Shown here: in pieces, positions 52,063 to 62,366 of the stretch
How positions within the stretch are numbered: the first letter of the stretch is position 1
How the letters are laid out: every line of letters starts with the position of its first letter
Source of the DNA: an uncultured SAR86 cluster bacterium
GTDB lineage: Bacteria > Pseudomonadota > Gammaproteobacteria > Magnimaribacterales > D2472
NCBI GenBank assembly: GCA_902563835.1
Contig: CACEZB010000002.1
Location: 1 to 64,000 of the forward strand
Length of the DNA stretch: 64,000 nt
Direction: 5' to 3'
Notes under the pieces: generated by a model
The model's input: the letters and a program-made list of their open reading frames with translations, nothing else
Databases searched by the model: none
Told to the model about the DNA's origin: nothing
Program-made: the position numbers and the translations under genes

Positions 52063-53315
52063 CTTTTCCATTTTGGCAGTTTTTTTGTTACTTCGATCAG
52101 TTTAAGCTTTTCAGAAGTAGGAATCCCATCTTTAAAATTTGGAAAAGCCTCACCCAATATTAAAGGTTGTAAATATTTCATTGCTTTTGAAGTTACATCA
52201 AATCCATCTTTAGATATAAAAGATTTAGGTAATTTTTTTTCAACATTAGCTATTTTAGATAATGGAGCTGGTTCAATCTTCCATGAATATTTATCCCCTT
52301 TACCTCTAACAATAACGGGCATAACTCCATTCATTCCTTTAATAGCATATTTAACTGCATGAATACCTACCGCTTCCGCATGTAGTAAATCAGTTTTTGA
52401 AGCAATATGCCTTGCGCTCCTTTGAAGATAATCTGATACAGCCCAATGATTTTTTAGTTTTAATTTTTTATTAATAATTGATGACAAATATGGAGCTACG
52501 CCACCAAGTTGAGCATGCCCAAAAGCATCTTTAGTATCAGTCTCTGCCAAGAATTTACCTTTATTATTTTTTACACCTTCGGAAGCAACAATGACACAGT
52601 AACCATTTTGATTAATTACTTTCTTAATTTTTGATAAAAAGTTATTTAAATTAAAAGTAACTTCAGGCAATAAAATAATATGTGGAGCATCATTTTTTTC
52701 AGTTCTTGCTAAAGCTGATGATGCAGCCATCCAACCAGCATGCCTTCCCATGACCTCAAGAATGAACACTTTTGTAGATGTTTCCGACATAGAAGCAACA
52801 TCTAAAGACGCTTCCATAGTTGAAGTCGCAATATATTTTGCTGCTGAACCAAACCCAGGACAGCAATCCGTTACAGCTAGGTCATTATCAACAGTTTTTG
52901 GAATAGCAATACAATTAATTTGGTATCCTATCTTTTTACTAATTTCAGAAACCTTAAAAGCTGTATCAGCAGAGTCATTTCCTCCATTATAGAAGAAGTA
53001 TCCAATATCATGGGCTTTAAAGACTTCTACCAACCTTTCATATTCTTTTTTGTTTTCATTCAGGCTTTTTAATTTGAATCTACAAGAACCAAATACTCCA
53101 CCAGGCTTTTCTCTGAGAGATTTTATTGCTGATGAACTTTCTTTAGAAGTATCAATTAATTCTTCTCTTAACGCACCTAAAATTCCATTTTTTCCTGCAA
53201 ATACTTTACCAATCTTAGATTTATGTTTCTTAGATTCTAAGATTAATGCAGAGGCAGTAGCATTAATTACAGATGTTACTCCTCCAGATTGTGCATAAAA
53301 TGCATTTTTTTTCAT
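52059..53315 (-). CDS. 6-phosphofructokinase, predicted diphosphate (PPi)-dependent
   Basis: YNGGNDSADTAFKVSE (GGnDS) and AIPKTVDNDL (PKTxDND) residues of PPi-type PFKs; MGRHAGWMAASSALAR. Confidence 0.88.
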   Translation of the reverse strand: MKKNAFYAQSGGVTSVINATASALILESKKHKSKIGKVFAGKNGILGALREELIDTSKESSSAIKSLREKPGGVFGSCRFKLKSLNENKKEYERLVEVFKAHDIGYFFYNGGNDSADTAFKVSEISKKIGYQINCIAIPKTVDNDLAVTDCCPGFGSAAKYIATSTMEASLDVASMSETSTKVFILEVMGRHAGWMAASSALARTEKNDAPHIILLPEVTFNLNNFLSKIKKVINQNGYCVIVASEGVKNNKGKFLAETDTKDAFGHAQLGGVAPYLSSIINKKLKLKNHWAVSDYLQRSARHIASKTDLLHAEAVGIHAVKYAIKGMNGVMPVIVRGKGDKYSWKIEPAPLSKIANVEKKLPKSFISKDGFDVTSKAMKYLQPLILGEAFPNFKDGIPTSEKLKLIEVTKKLPKWKS

Positions 53316-53367
53316 TATTTACCTTCTTATACTTTGAATAAAATTCAAGTGTCGTATTATAACTAAT

Positions 53368-54666
53368 ATGAGAATACATATCCTAGGCATTTGTGGAACC
53401 TTTATGGCTGGATTGGCACAAATACTTTCAGAATCTGGTCATGAAGTCTCTGGTTCTGATATTCAGTTTTACCCTCCAATGTCTGATTATTTAATAGATA
53501 AAGGCATAAAAACTATTAAAGGGTATGATAAAGAGTTGCTTCCAGCAGCTGATCTATATGTGATCGGGAATGCTTTATCTAGAGGTAATGAGAGTGTAGA
53601 GGAAATCTTAGAAAAAAAACTACCATTCTTATCAGGTCCCGAAATGCTAGGCAAAGAATTAAAAGGAAGGAATGTTTTTGCTATATCTGGCACACATGGC
53701 AAAACTACCACATCTTATATGTTGACACATATTTTTAAAGATCAGGGTAGAGATATTGGTTTTTTAGTTGGAGGTATTTCAAAAAATTTTGATAATTCTG
53801 CAAAACTAGGAACAGATAAAACTTTTGTTATAGAAGCAGATGAATATGATTCAGCTTTTTTTGATAAAAGATCAAAATTTATCCACTATTCACCAGTAAA
53901 TTTAGTTATTAATAATATTGAATTTGATCATGCTGATATATTTGATGACATAGAGGATATAAAAAAACAATTCCATCATCTTGTTAAAATTATTCCTCAA
54001 TCTGGCAATATTATTTATTTTGATGATGACGATAATACTAATGATCTTATTTCAAAAGGTTTATGGTGTAATAAGATTCCAATTAATTCTCAAACAATAA
54101 ATACAAATTTCGATTCTATGGAGTTGGTAGTAGAAGAAGAGGTATTTTCACTTAAAGACCTACCTTTAATTGGAGAGCATAACTTTAAAAATTATATTTG
54201 TGCAATTCTTGCAGCTAAGCTTGATGGTATAACAATTCAAGAATCAATAGACTCTCTAAAAAGTTTTAAAGGTGTAAAACGAAGGATGGATTATGTAGGC
54301 GAAATATCGAATATAAAAATTTATGATGATTTTTCGCATCACCCAACAGCAATAAATCTTTCTACTTCAGCTATAAGAAATAAATATCATGATAAAAGTA
54401 TAATTGGGCTCATAGAACTAGCTTCAAACACAATGTCATCTGGATATCATGAAGAAAATTTAATTGATTCTTTTAAACCATTAGATGAAGTGTTATTACT
54501 TGATCATAAAAAAGTTTACGACTATGAAAATGCTTATGATTCAATCGAGTCTTTGATACAAAAGCTAAAGGAAATAGTTCTTGATTATGATATTATTATA
54601 ATAATGACTAATAAGGACAGTCAAAAATTTATTAATCCAATAACTAATTATCTTGAAAGCAAGTAG
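53368..54666 (+). CDS. mpl: UDP-N-acetylmuramate:L-Ala-gamma-D-Glu-meso-DAP ligase
   Basis: IHILGICGTFMAGLAQI; ISGTHGKTTTSYML; DDFSHHPTAI. Confidence 0.94.
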   Translation: MRIHILGICGTFMAGLAQILSESGHEVSGSDIQFYPPMSDYLIDKGIKTIKGYDKELLPAADLYVIGNALSRGNESVEEILEKKLPFLSGPEMLGKELKGRNVFAISGTHGKTTTSYMLTHIFKDQGRDIGFLVGGISKNFDNSAKLGTDKTFVIEADEYDSAFFDKRSKFIHYSPVNLVINNIEFDHADIFDDIEDIKKQFHHLVKIIPQSGNIIYFDDDDNTNDLISKGLWCNKIPINSQTINTNFDSMELVVEEEVFSLKDLPLIGEHNFKNYICAILAAKLDGITIQESIDSLKSFKGVKRRMDYVGEISNIKIYDDFSHHPTAINLSTSAIRNKYHDKSIIGLIELASNTMSSGYHEENLIDSFKPLDEVLLLDHKKVYDYENAYDSIESLIQKLKEIVLDYDIIIIMTNKDSQKFINPITNYLESK

Positions 54667-55243
54667 CTTACCAGTTTTTCCATTGGGCATTGTTGCTCTT
54701 CCTGGCACTGTACAAAACCTACAGATTTTTGAACCAAGATACATAAACATGGTTAAGGATTGCATGAAGAATGATCATGGTTTTGTAATTGTTTATCAAA
54801 AAAAACATTCAAAGGAAGATGACTATGAGATTTCTAAGAAAGGATCTTATGTTGAGATAATTGATTTCAATAATTTACCCAATGGGCTTTTAGGAATAAC
54901 TGTTCAATCAGCTAACAAAGTATTAATAAAAGATTTGATGCAGTTGCAAGATGGTCTGCACATAGCAAAAACCCAACCAGTTGTAGACCCTGAAGTAGAC
55001 GACCAGGCACTATTAGCAGAATTTCCAGAAATTAGTAATATTCTTTCACAGTTAATTAAACATCCAAGAATAGTAGATATGCCTTTGAATGTTGATTTTA
55101 ATTCTGCAGATTCTGTTGCATATCATTTAGCAGGCTTAATACCAATACCAGGTTACCATAAACAAAGTCTATTAGAAGCATTTGATGCATCTCAGAGATT
55201 ATCTATTTTATCTAAATATATTGAAGATTTATCTTCAAGTTAA
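54653..55243 (+). CDS. LON peptidase substrate-binding domain protein
   Basis: LPVFPLGIVALPGTVQNLQIFEPRYINMVKDC; TTG start. Confidence 0.85.
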   Translation: MKASSLPVFPLGIVALPGTVQNLQIFEPRYINMVKDCMKNDHGFVIVYQKKHSKEDDYEISKKGSYVEIIDFNNLPNGLLGITVQSANKVLIKDLMQLQDGLHIAKTQPVVDPEVDDQALLAEFPEISNILSQLIKHPRIVDMPLNVDFNSADSVAYHLAGLIPIPGYHKQSLLEAFDASQRLSILSKYIEDLSSS

Positions 55244-55252
55244 GCATTGACT

Positions 55253-55678
55253 CTATATTTTTATTGGTGGAGTATTTGATTTTTTCCTTAACCAATTAAT
55301 TGCCCTTAAGACGCTTGGAATAGCTATAAACTTTCTTTCAATATAAAACTTTCCAGGATAATTGCTAAGCATTAAACCAACAAAAATTGTAAATAACCCT
55401 TGGCCAGGTAGCACCAACATCAAGATACCGCCAAAAATTAAGATGTAACCGATTAGATTTTTAATAATTATTGATACTAGCCAGAATATTGGATAATTCG
55501 ATCTAAATTCTGAATTATTCTTTTTTATAAAATAATCACTGGGAATTAAAGCCACCAACCATTTAATAGTTAACAAGCTAAAAATAAAAATTATAAAAGA
55601 CAATGTTCCAAGCCAAACCAAATAAATTTTATAATCTGATAAAAATTCTAAGAACATATTTATGTAGTTGATATCCAA
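55253..55678 (-). CDS. small PGPGW-like membrane protein
   Basis: TM helices and LVLPGQGLFTIFVGLMLSNYPGK. Confidence 0.6.
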   Translation of the reverse strand: MDINYINMFLEFLSDYKIYLVWLGTLSFIIFIFSLLTIKWLVALIPSDYFIKKNNSEFRSNYPIFWLVSIIIKNLIGYILIFGGILMLVLPGQGLFTIFVGLMLSNYPGKFYIERKFIAIPSVLRAINWLRKKSNTPPIKI

Positions 55679-55778
55679 AAAAATTACTTACCTTTTTTTA
55701 TAGCTATGTTTTAGTATATCAATTACTATATTTTTTTAATAAATTGTCTTCGAATATATATACAAAATAGAATTAACC

Positions 55779-56126
55779 TTGCCAAATACAAAACTTTCTA
55801 AACTATGCAGCAACAGCCTGATTGAGAGTAAGGCAGAAAACATTTTATTTCTTGATGTGAAAAGTATTTCTTCTTTTACAGATGAAATAATAATTGCGAC
55901 TGCAAACTCAAATAGGCATGCGACATCAATTTCAGAAAAATTAGTAAGTTACTTAAACAAAAATAATATTTATATAATAGGAATAGAGGGTGAGGCAGAC
56001 TCGGGATGGATGTTAGTCGATTGTGGAGATGTCGTTATAAATATCATGAAAAAAGAGCAAAGAGATTTTTATGACTTAGAAGGCTTATGGCGGAACATGA
56101 CTCCCATTGAAGAATCTGTCCAATGA
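55779..56126 (+). CDS. rsfS: ribosome silencing factor RsfS
   Basis: TANSNRHATSISEKL; GWMLVDCGDVVINIMKKEQRDFYDLEGLW. Confidence 0.93.
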   Translation: MPNTKLSKLCSNSLIESKAENILFLDVKSISSFTDEIIIATANSNRHATSISEKLVSYLNKNNIYIIGIEGEADSGWMLVDCGDVVINIMKKEQRDFYDLEGLWRNMTPIEESVQ

Positions 56127-56584
56127 TAATTAAAATAATTAGTATTGGTAATAAATTAAATAAATGGGAATCTGAGACTATCAATTTTTATTTAAAGCAA
56201 TTACCAAAAAATATCAGAGTAGATTTTGTAGATTTAAAAAGCCAACAAAACCCTAATTATTCAAATGAAGAAGTTATTCAGAAAGAATCGAAGCTTATAG
56301 ATTCAAAGATTTCAGATAAAGATTTTGTAATTGCATGGGATAGCAGTGGCGAGCAAATTAGTAGTGAGGCTTTTAGCAAATTAATTTTGCAAAATAGAGA
56401 AATTAATAATATTTCTTTTATCATTGGGGGTTCATTTGGTTTATCTTCAAATATTTTAAAAAGATCAAATCAGATATTATCTGCATCTTTATTCACTTTC
56501 CCCCATAAGCTCTTTAGGTTGATAATAGTTGAACAGATTTATAGAGCTCATACAATAATAAATAATATGCCATATCACAAATGA
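56123..56584 (+). CDS. rlmH: 23S rRNA (pseudouridine1915-N3)-methyltransferase RlmH
   Basis: IIGGSFGLSSNILKRS; FPHKLFRLIIVEQIYRAHTIINNMPYHK. Confidence 0.95.
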   Translation: MIIKIISIGNKLNKWESETINFYLKQLPKNIRVDFVDLKSQQNPNYSNEEVIQKESKLIDSKISDKDFVIAWDSSGEQISSEAFSKLILQNREINNISFIIGGSFGLSSNILKRSNQILSASLFTFPHKLFRLIIVEQIYRAHTIINNMPYHK

Positions 56585-56736
56585 TTGATTTAAATGAAAC
56601 AGTTTTAGAAAAGAGAAATTTTTTTAATAGATTAATTATAGTTTATGTATTTTTTGGCCTACTTTTTTATATTTTTTATATAAAACTTTTTCTCTTCAAG
56701 TTTCCAGTTATACAGATTATGAGATTGCAGCTTTAG
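56581..56736 (+). pseudogene. mrdA: N-terminal TM segment of mrdA in a different frame (apparent frameshift)
   Basis: MIDLNETVLEKRNFFNRLIIVYVFFGLLFYIFYIKLF then off-frame; PBP2 continues as ...FSLQVSSYTDYEIAALENKTREILVQPRRG in the frame of the next ORF. Confidence 0.7.
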
Positions 56737-56756
56737 AGAACAAAACAAGAGAAATA

Positions 56757-58421
56757 TTGGTACAGCCAAGGAGGGGGATAATTTTTGATAGGAATGGAAA
56801 AATACTTGTAAATAATGTTCCTAGTTATAACTTAATAATCTCTCCATCTCAGATAGATGACCTAAACGGTCTTTTAGATCAAATTCAACTAATAGTTAGT
56901 TTGTCAGATCAAGATATTGAGTATGTATATAAGAATTTTCAAAGGAGTGCTAAATTAAATAGAGAATTAATCATAAAAAGAAATTTAACTATAGATGAAA
57001 TAGCTAAATTTGAAATTAGACAGCATCGATTTCCAGGAGTACTTATTGATGAAAGATATACACGAGAAAATTTATACCCAAATCTATTTTCGCATTCAGT
57101 TGGTTATGTTGGGAATATTGATGATGATAATAGGCTTGAAGAGATTTTATTTGAACAAGAACTTCAACCAAAGGAAACCATCTTTAAATATTCTAATGGC
57201 CATCTGATAGGGAAAACTGGATTAGAAAGCGTATATGATAGTGACTTGCGAGGATTGTTTGGGAAAAAAATATATGAAGTTGATGCTTCAGGAAAATTAT
57301 TAAGAGAAATAGAAGAAATTCCAGCATCAGATGGCGAAGATATTTATACTTCTTTAGATCTAGAAGCTCAAAAAGTAGCCTATAAACAATTAAATGATAG
57401 AAGAGGGGCCGTAGTTGCTGTTGATATTAGCAATGGCGCAATTGTAAGTTATTTGAGCTCACCATCATTTTCTGTAAATAAAATTGCGAATGGTCTTTCA
57501 AATAAAGAATTCCAGAAATTATTAAATGATAAAAACAAACCTTTTTTTGATAGGGCTGCTCAAGGAAGATATTCTCCTGCATCTACAATTAAGCCAGCAA
57601 TAGGTCTTTATGGTTTAGAAAGTAAGATTATTGATTGGAATTATTTTATGAATGACCCAGGATTCTTTATTCTTCCTGAAGATGAAAGAACTCTAAGAGG
57701 ATGGAAGAAAGGTGGCCATGGGAATATAAATCTAAATAATGCAATCATAGAAAGTTCTAATACTTTTTTCTTCTCTTTAGCATACAAATCAGATATCAAT
57801 GAGCTCATTGAGTATTTATCATATTTCGGATTCGGGAAAAATGTTTGTATCGATTGTTTTCTTCCAGATAAAGGCCTTCTTCCTAGTCCGGCATGGAAAA
57901 TGAATAATCTAAATTTTGGTTGGGTAAAAGGCGATACTGTTAATATAGGGGTTGGACAGGGTTATATGAGTGCTACCCCGATTCAATTAGCATACTATGC
58001 AGCACTTTTGGCTAATAAAGGAACATTGAATGAATTTTCTTTTGTTCAAGATGGTGAAGCAGCTTTAAAAAGTACTTTAATTACAACCAATATAAATGAC
58101 AATGATTGGGATAAAATTCATAGAAGCATGATTGGCGTTATAGAAAGCCCCAAAGGCACAGCAAAAAGATTAAGACAATTAGGAGATTTTACTATTGCAG
58201 CAAAATCAGGAACAGTTGAGTTAGTAAGTACAGAAACCAAAGAAGACTATAAAATAATTAGAGAGGTTGAAGAAAAAAGAGACCATGCAATTATTATTGC
58301 TTTTGGTCCGATGCCTAATCCTAGATATGCTGTAAGTGTTGTAATAGAGAATGGCGAAAGCGGGGGCTCAGTTGCAGGGCCTGTCGCAATAGCAGTTTTA
58401 AATAGCCTATTAGCAGAATGA
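56757..58421 (+). CDS. mrdA: penicillin-binding protein 2 (main frame)
   Basis: QPRRGIIFDRNGKILVNNVPSY; SPASTIKPAIGLY; AAKSGTVELV. Confidence 0.93.
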   Translation: MVQPRRGIIFDRNGKILVNNVPSYNLIISPSQIDDLNGLLDQIQLIVSLSDQDIEYVYKNFQRSAKLNRELIIKRNLTIDEIAKFEIRQHRFPGVLIDERYTRENLYPNLFSHSVGYVGNIDDDNRLEEILFEQELQPKETIFKYSNGHLIGKTGLESVYDSDLRGLFGKKIYEVDASGKLLREIEEIPASDGEDIYTSLDLEAQKVAYKQLNDRRGAVVAVDISNGAIVSYLSSPSFSVNKIANGLSNKEFQKLLNDKNKPFFDRAAQGRYSPASTIKPAIGLYGLESKIIDWNYFMNDPGFFILPEDERTLRGWKKGGHGNINLNNAIIESSNTFFFSLAYKSDINELIEYLSYFGFGKNVCIDCFLPDKGLLPSPAWKMNNLNFGWVKGDTVNIGVGQGYMSATPIQLAYYAALLANKGTLNEFSFVQDGEAALKSTLITTNINDNDWDKIHRSMIGVIESPKGTAKRLRQLGDFTIAAKSGTVELVSTETKEDYKIIREVEEKRDHAIIIAFGPMPNPRYAVSVVIENGESGGSVAGPVAIAVLNSLLAE

Positions 58422-59509
58422 ATAAAGTATTTAAATCAAAAATTTATTTTGATCAATATTTATTTATTGCTATAACTCTTTTATCAATAATGGGATTGGT
58501 ATTTTTATATAGCGCATCGCAAGAAAATCTTGAAACAACACTAAAACAATCTTTCTTTGTAATTTTTGGTTTAATTTTGATGTTTGTATTAAGTCAACCA
58601 GATCCAGATTTTTATAAAAATAATTCTTTAATATTTTTATTAATATCAATTTTATTAGTTATTTTAACTCTTCTAATAGGCAAAGAGGTTAATGGTGCCA
58701 AGCGATGGTTAGACTTGGGATTATTTACACTTCAGTCATCAGAAGTAATTAAAGTATCTTTACCAGTTTTCTTGGCAGCATATTTGTATGATAAAACTCT
58801 CCCAATTAATCTATTTCATACATTTATTTCATTAATTCTAATTTTATTTGTTGTAAATTTGGTAAGAGTACAACCGGATTTGGGGACAAGTTTAGTTATT
58901 TTTATAGCTGGGGTTTATATTTTATTTCTTGCAGGATTGAGTTGGAGGTTTATAGGAGCTTCATTTGGAATTCTTATCTTATCTTTGCCTTTCATTTGGA
59001 ATAATTTTCTAATGCCATTTCAGAGACAAAGAGTTTTAACTTTACTTGATCCATCTGCAGATCCATATGGCTCTGGTTGGAATATAATACAGTCAAAAAT
59101 AGCTATAGGCTCAGGTGGAATTCAAGGTAAGGGTTATCAAGAAGGTTCTCAAGCACATTTAGATTTTTTACCAGAAACAGAGACGGATTTTATTTTTTCA
59201 GTAATAGCTGAAGAATTTGGTTTTATAGGTGTTTGTATTTTGTTATTAGTATTTTTCTTTATTTTATTTAGATGTTTATATTTAGCCTTAAATGCTAGAG
59301 ATAGATTTTGTAGACTTACGATAGGAGGACTGAGTCTCCTATTTATTTCGACAATATTTATAAATTTGGCTATGGTTGTTGGGATAATACCAGTTGTAGG
59401 GATGCCGCTTCCTTTTATAAGCAAAGGTGGCTCATCTTTGTTATCATTTTACATAGCTTTTGGAATTATAATTTCTATGGCAACACATAAGAAACTAATG
59501 CAAAAATGA
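58418..59509 (+). CDS. rodA: rod shape-determining protein RodA
   Basis: SEDS family: GAKRWLDLG, QPDLGTSLVIF, LPETETDFIFSVIAEEFGF, GMPLPFISKGGSSLL. Confidence 0.95.
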   Translation: MNKVFKSKIYFDQYLFIAITLLSIMGLVFLYSASQENLETTLKQSFFVIFGLILMFVLSQPDPDFYKNNSLIFLLISILLVILTLLIGKEVNGAKRWLDLGLFTLQSSEVIKVSLPVFLAAYLYDKTLPINLFHTFISLILILFVVNLVRVQPDLGTSLVIFIAGVYILFLAGLSWRFIGASFGILILSLPFIWNNFLMPFQRQRVLTLLDPSADPYGSGWNIIQSKIAIGSGGIQGKGYQEGSQAHLDFLPETETDFIFSVIAEEFGFIGVCILLLVFFFILFRCLYLALNARDRFCRLTIGGLSLLFISTIFINLAMVVGIIPVVGMPLPFISKGGSSLLSFYIAFGIIISMATHKKLMQK

Positions 59510-60393
59510 AAACATTATTATTTATAACTCTATTATTAAATTTATCTATATTCGCTGATTATTCAATTCATAAAGATAGTGAAAAAGTTATTGATGAACT
59601 TGTCATAAAACATGGGTTCGAAAAAGCATATGTTTTAGAAGTATTAAAAGATGCAAAAAAAAGAAAAACAGCTCTTAGCTCTGTTGCAAGGCCAGCTGAG
59701 AAAACAAAGACATGGGATGACTATAGAGCAATTTTTATAAAGAAAAAAAGAATTATAGATGGAAAAAAATTTATAAAAATAAATATTGATACCTTAGAAA
59801 GAGCTGAAAAAGAATTCGGAGTACCTAAAGAAATAATAACTGCTATCCTTGGAGTGGAAACAAATTTTGGAAATAATATGGGGAGCTATAGGGTAATAGA
59901 TAGCCTAACCACTCTTGGCTTTGATGATCCCAGAAGATCAAAATTTTTTAGAAGCGAGTTAATACAACTTTTCCTTCTAACAAGAGAAAATAATCTCGAT
60001 ATATTAAAAATTAAGGGATCCTATGCTGGCGCTATGGGATACTCTCAATTCATTTCATCTAGCTATCGAGCATACGCGATTGATTATGATGGAGATGGTT
60101 ATGTAGATTTATTTAATTCTATTGAGGATGCCATAGGTAGTATTGCAAATTATTTAAAAAGACATGGTTGGAAGAAAGAAGGGAAGATTGTAGTTCAAAC
60201 TTTTCCTAATAATGTTAGAAAATTTTATAAACCTCATGAATCTCTAACACAATTCATTCCATTGACTTTTAATGAGAATGGAGAAGAATTGCATTTTATT
60301 GGAGATGATAACTTTCGTGCAATTGCCAGATATAATATTAGTGATGTTTATGCAATGGCAGTGTATTATTTATCGGAAGAGTTTAAGAAATGA
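59506..60393 (+). CDS. mltB: membrane-bound lytic murein transglycosylase B
   Basis: GVPKEIITAILGVETNFGNNMGSYRVIDSLTTL; YAGAMGYSQFISSSYRAYAIDYDGDG. Confidence 0.93.
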   Translation: MKTLLFITLLLNLSIFADYSIHKDSEKVIDELVIKHGFEKAYVLEVLKDAKKRKTALSSVARPAEKTKTWDDYRAIFIKKKRIIDGKKFIKINIDTLERAEKEFGVPKEIITAILGVETNFGNNMGSYRVIDSLTTLGFDDPRRSKFFRSELIQLFLLTRENNLDILKIKGSYAGAMGYSQFISSSYRAYAIDYDGDGYVDLFNSIEDAIGSIANYLKRHGWKKEGKIVVQTFPNNVRKFYKPHESLTQFIPLTFNENGEELHFIGDDNFRAIARYNISDVYAMAVYYLSEEFKK

Positions 60394-61532
60394 AGAAAAT
60401 ATTTTTATTAGTTTTATTTATACCTAATTTTATTTTAGCTCAAAGCTTTGTACCAAATGCGCCTGAGTTAGATTTAAAAAGTTATATTTTAATTGAGCCT
60501 AATACCAATACTGTTATAGCTGAATTTAATTCTAATGCATTAATTGAACCAGCTAGCATGACAAAAGTCATGACAGGTTATGTAGTGGCAGATCAAATAC
60601 AAAATGGGCTTATTAGTCTAGATGATCAGGTTCTTGTCAGTGAAAAAGCCTGGAAAATGGAAGGCTCAAAAATGTTCATAGAAGCAGGCAAAAAAGTGAG
60701 CATACTAGAACTATTAAAGGGAATTATTATCCAGTCCGGTAATGATGCCTCTGTAGCAATAGCTGAATATGTTGGAGGTACAGAGGATGGCTTTGTAGAT
60801 CTAATGAATTCATATGCTGGAGCTCTAGAAATGAATGATACATATTTTTCGAATTCAACAGGGTTACCTGATGAAAATCATGCTACATCTGCAAGAGACC
60901 TAGCAAAACTAACAGCTAAATTTATAAATAATTTTCCAAATGAATATGCGCTTTATAAAGAAAAGAGTTTTACATATAACAATATTAAACAATTGAATAG
61001 AAATAAATTACTTTGGCGGGACGAGACAACTGATGGTGTGAAGACAGGCCACACCTCAACAGCTGGTTATTGTTTAATTGGTTCAGCCAAACGAGGGAAT
61101 ATGAGGCTGATAACTGTTGTAGCTGGAAGTGATTCCGACAATGAAAGATTTCTATCTAGCCAAAGATTACTTGAGTATGGGTTTAGGAACTATGCTACTC
61201 AAAAATATTTTGATGTAAATACAGAATATACTACTGCTAAAGTTTGGGGTGGTAGGGACGATGTGATAAGTTTGGGAGTTTCAGAGGATATCTCAATTAC
61301 TCTCCCGAGAATTAGTTTTAAAGATATTAAATTAGAATATAACGTTAAGAATAATGTTCAAGCACCTATCAAAAAAGGTCAGACAATAGGTACTTTAGAA
61401 ATTATTAGTAATAACGAAGTGGTTTTAGTTGCTGACCTAGTAGCATTAAATGCAGTCGAGGCTAAAGGCTTTATTGGAAGACTTTGGTCAAGATTTATAC
61501 TTTGGGTAATGAGTCTATTTGGAATTGATTAG
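60390..61532 (+). CDS. dacA: D-alanyl-D-alanine carboxypeptidase (PBP5/6)
   Basis: IEPASMTKVMTGYV (SxxK), SGNDASVA, DGVKTGHTSTAGYC. Confidence 0.94.
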   Translation: MKKIFLLVLFIPNFILAQSFVPNAPELDLKSYILIEPNTNTVIAEFNSNALIEPASMTKVMTGYVVADQIQNGLISLDDQVLVSEKAWKMEGSKMFIEAGKKVSILELLKGIIIQSGNDASVAIAEYVGGTEDGFVDLMNSYAGALEMNDTYFSNSTGLPDENHATSARDLAKLTAKFINNFPNEYALYKEKSFTYNNIKQLNRNKLLWRDETTDGVKTGHTSTAGYCLIGSAKRGNMRLITVVAGSDSDNERFLSSQRLLEYGFRNYATQKYFDVNTEYTTAKVWGGRDDVISLGVSEDISITLPRISFKDIKLEYNVKNNVQAPIKKGQTIGTLEIISNNEVVLVADLVALNAVEAKGFIGRLWSRFILWVMSLFGID

Positions 61533-62366
61533 ATGAATGAAATTCAGGCTGTTTATAATGGCAAGTTTGATTTTTTAAACAAAATAAAGATTTCTCCTCT
61601 AAGTAGAGCGTATACATTTTCAGATAGTGTTTATGAGGTTATCCCATTTTACAATTCCAAGATAATAGCTTTTGATAAGCATATTTTAAGACTTAGAAAT
61701 AGCTGCAAAGCATTATCTATTGCTATCAATATTGATGCGACTTCTGAAGAAATAATGCATTTAATAAGACAATGCGGTTTTAAAGATGGATATGTTTATT
61801 ACCAAGCCTCAAGAGGAGTTGACGATATTAGGTCTCATATATACAAAGACTCAATTTCTATTGAAACTTTTGGATATGTTGTTGGACATGCCTTTCAATC
61901 AAAATCTTTAAAGGTTATGTTTTGTGAAGATTTAAGATGGAAGAGATGTGATATTAAATCAACATCATTATTAGGTAATGTAATGAGCATGAATTTAGCT
62001 AGCGACAAAGGTTGTGATGAAGTTATTATGCATAAAAATGATCTTATAACTGAAGGCGGTGCCTCCAACGTCTTTTTCATAAATAATGATTGTGTTTACA
62101 CGCCTTCACTTTCATCTAATATTCTTCCAGGTATTACTAGGGAGCTATTAATAACAAAGATAAAAGAGAGCGGTGTTAAGGTTGAGGAAGGAGAATATAC
62201 TATAGATGATTTAATAAGTGCCGAATCAATTTGGCTTACTAGCTCTACCAAAGGATTGGCGCAAGTAAAAGAAATACTTGATTGTAAAACAAACCTTGAA
62301 ATAGATAATATACTCTTCAAAAAATGTGAAGAAATTTACAAGAGCAATTTTTTATCTAGAGGTTAA
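61533..62366 (+). CDS. dat: D-amino acid aminotransferase (class IV)
   Basis: SRAYTFSDSVYEVIPFYNSKIIAFDKHILRL; EVIMHKNDLITEGGASNVFFI. Confidence 0.88.
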   Translation: MNEIQAVYNGKFDFLNKIKISPLSRAYTFSDSVYEVIPFYNSKIIAFDKHILRLRNSCKALSIAINIDATSEEIMHLIRQCGFKDGYVYYQASRGVDDIRSHIYKDSISIETFGYVVGHAFQSKSLKVMFCEDLRWKRCDIKSTSLLGNVMSMNLASDKGCDEVIMHKNDLITEGGASNVFFINNDCVYTPSLSSNILPGITRELLITKIKESGVKVEEGEYTIDDLISAESIWLTSSTKGLAQVKEILDCKTNLEIDNILFKKCEEIYKSNFLSRG

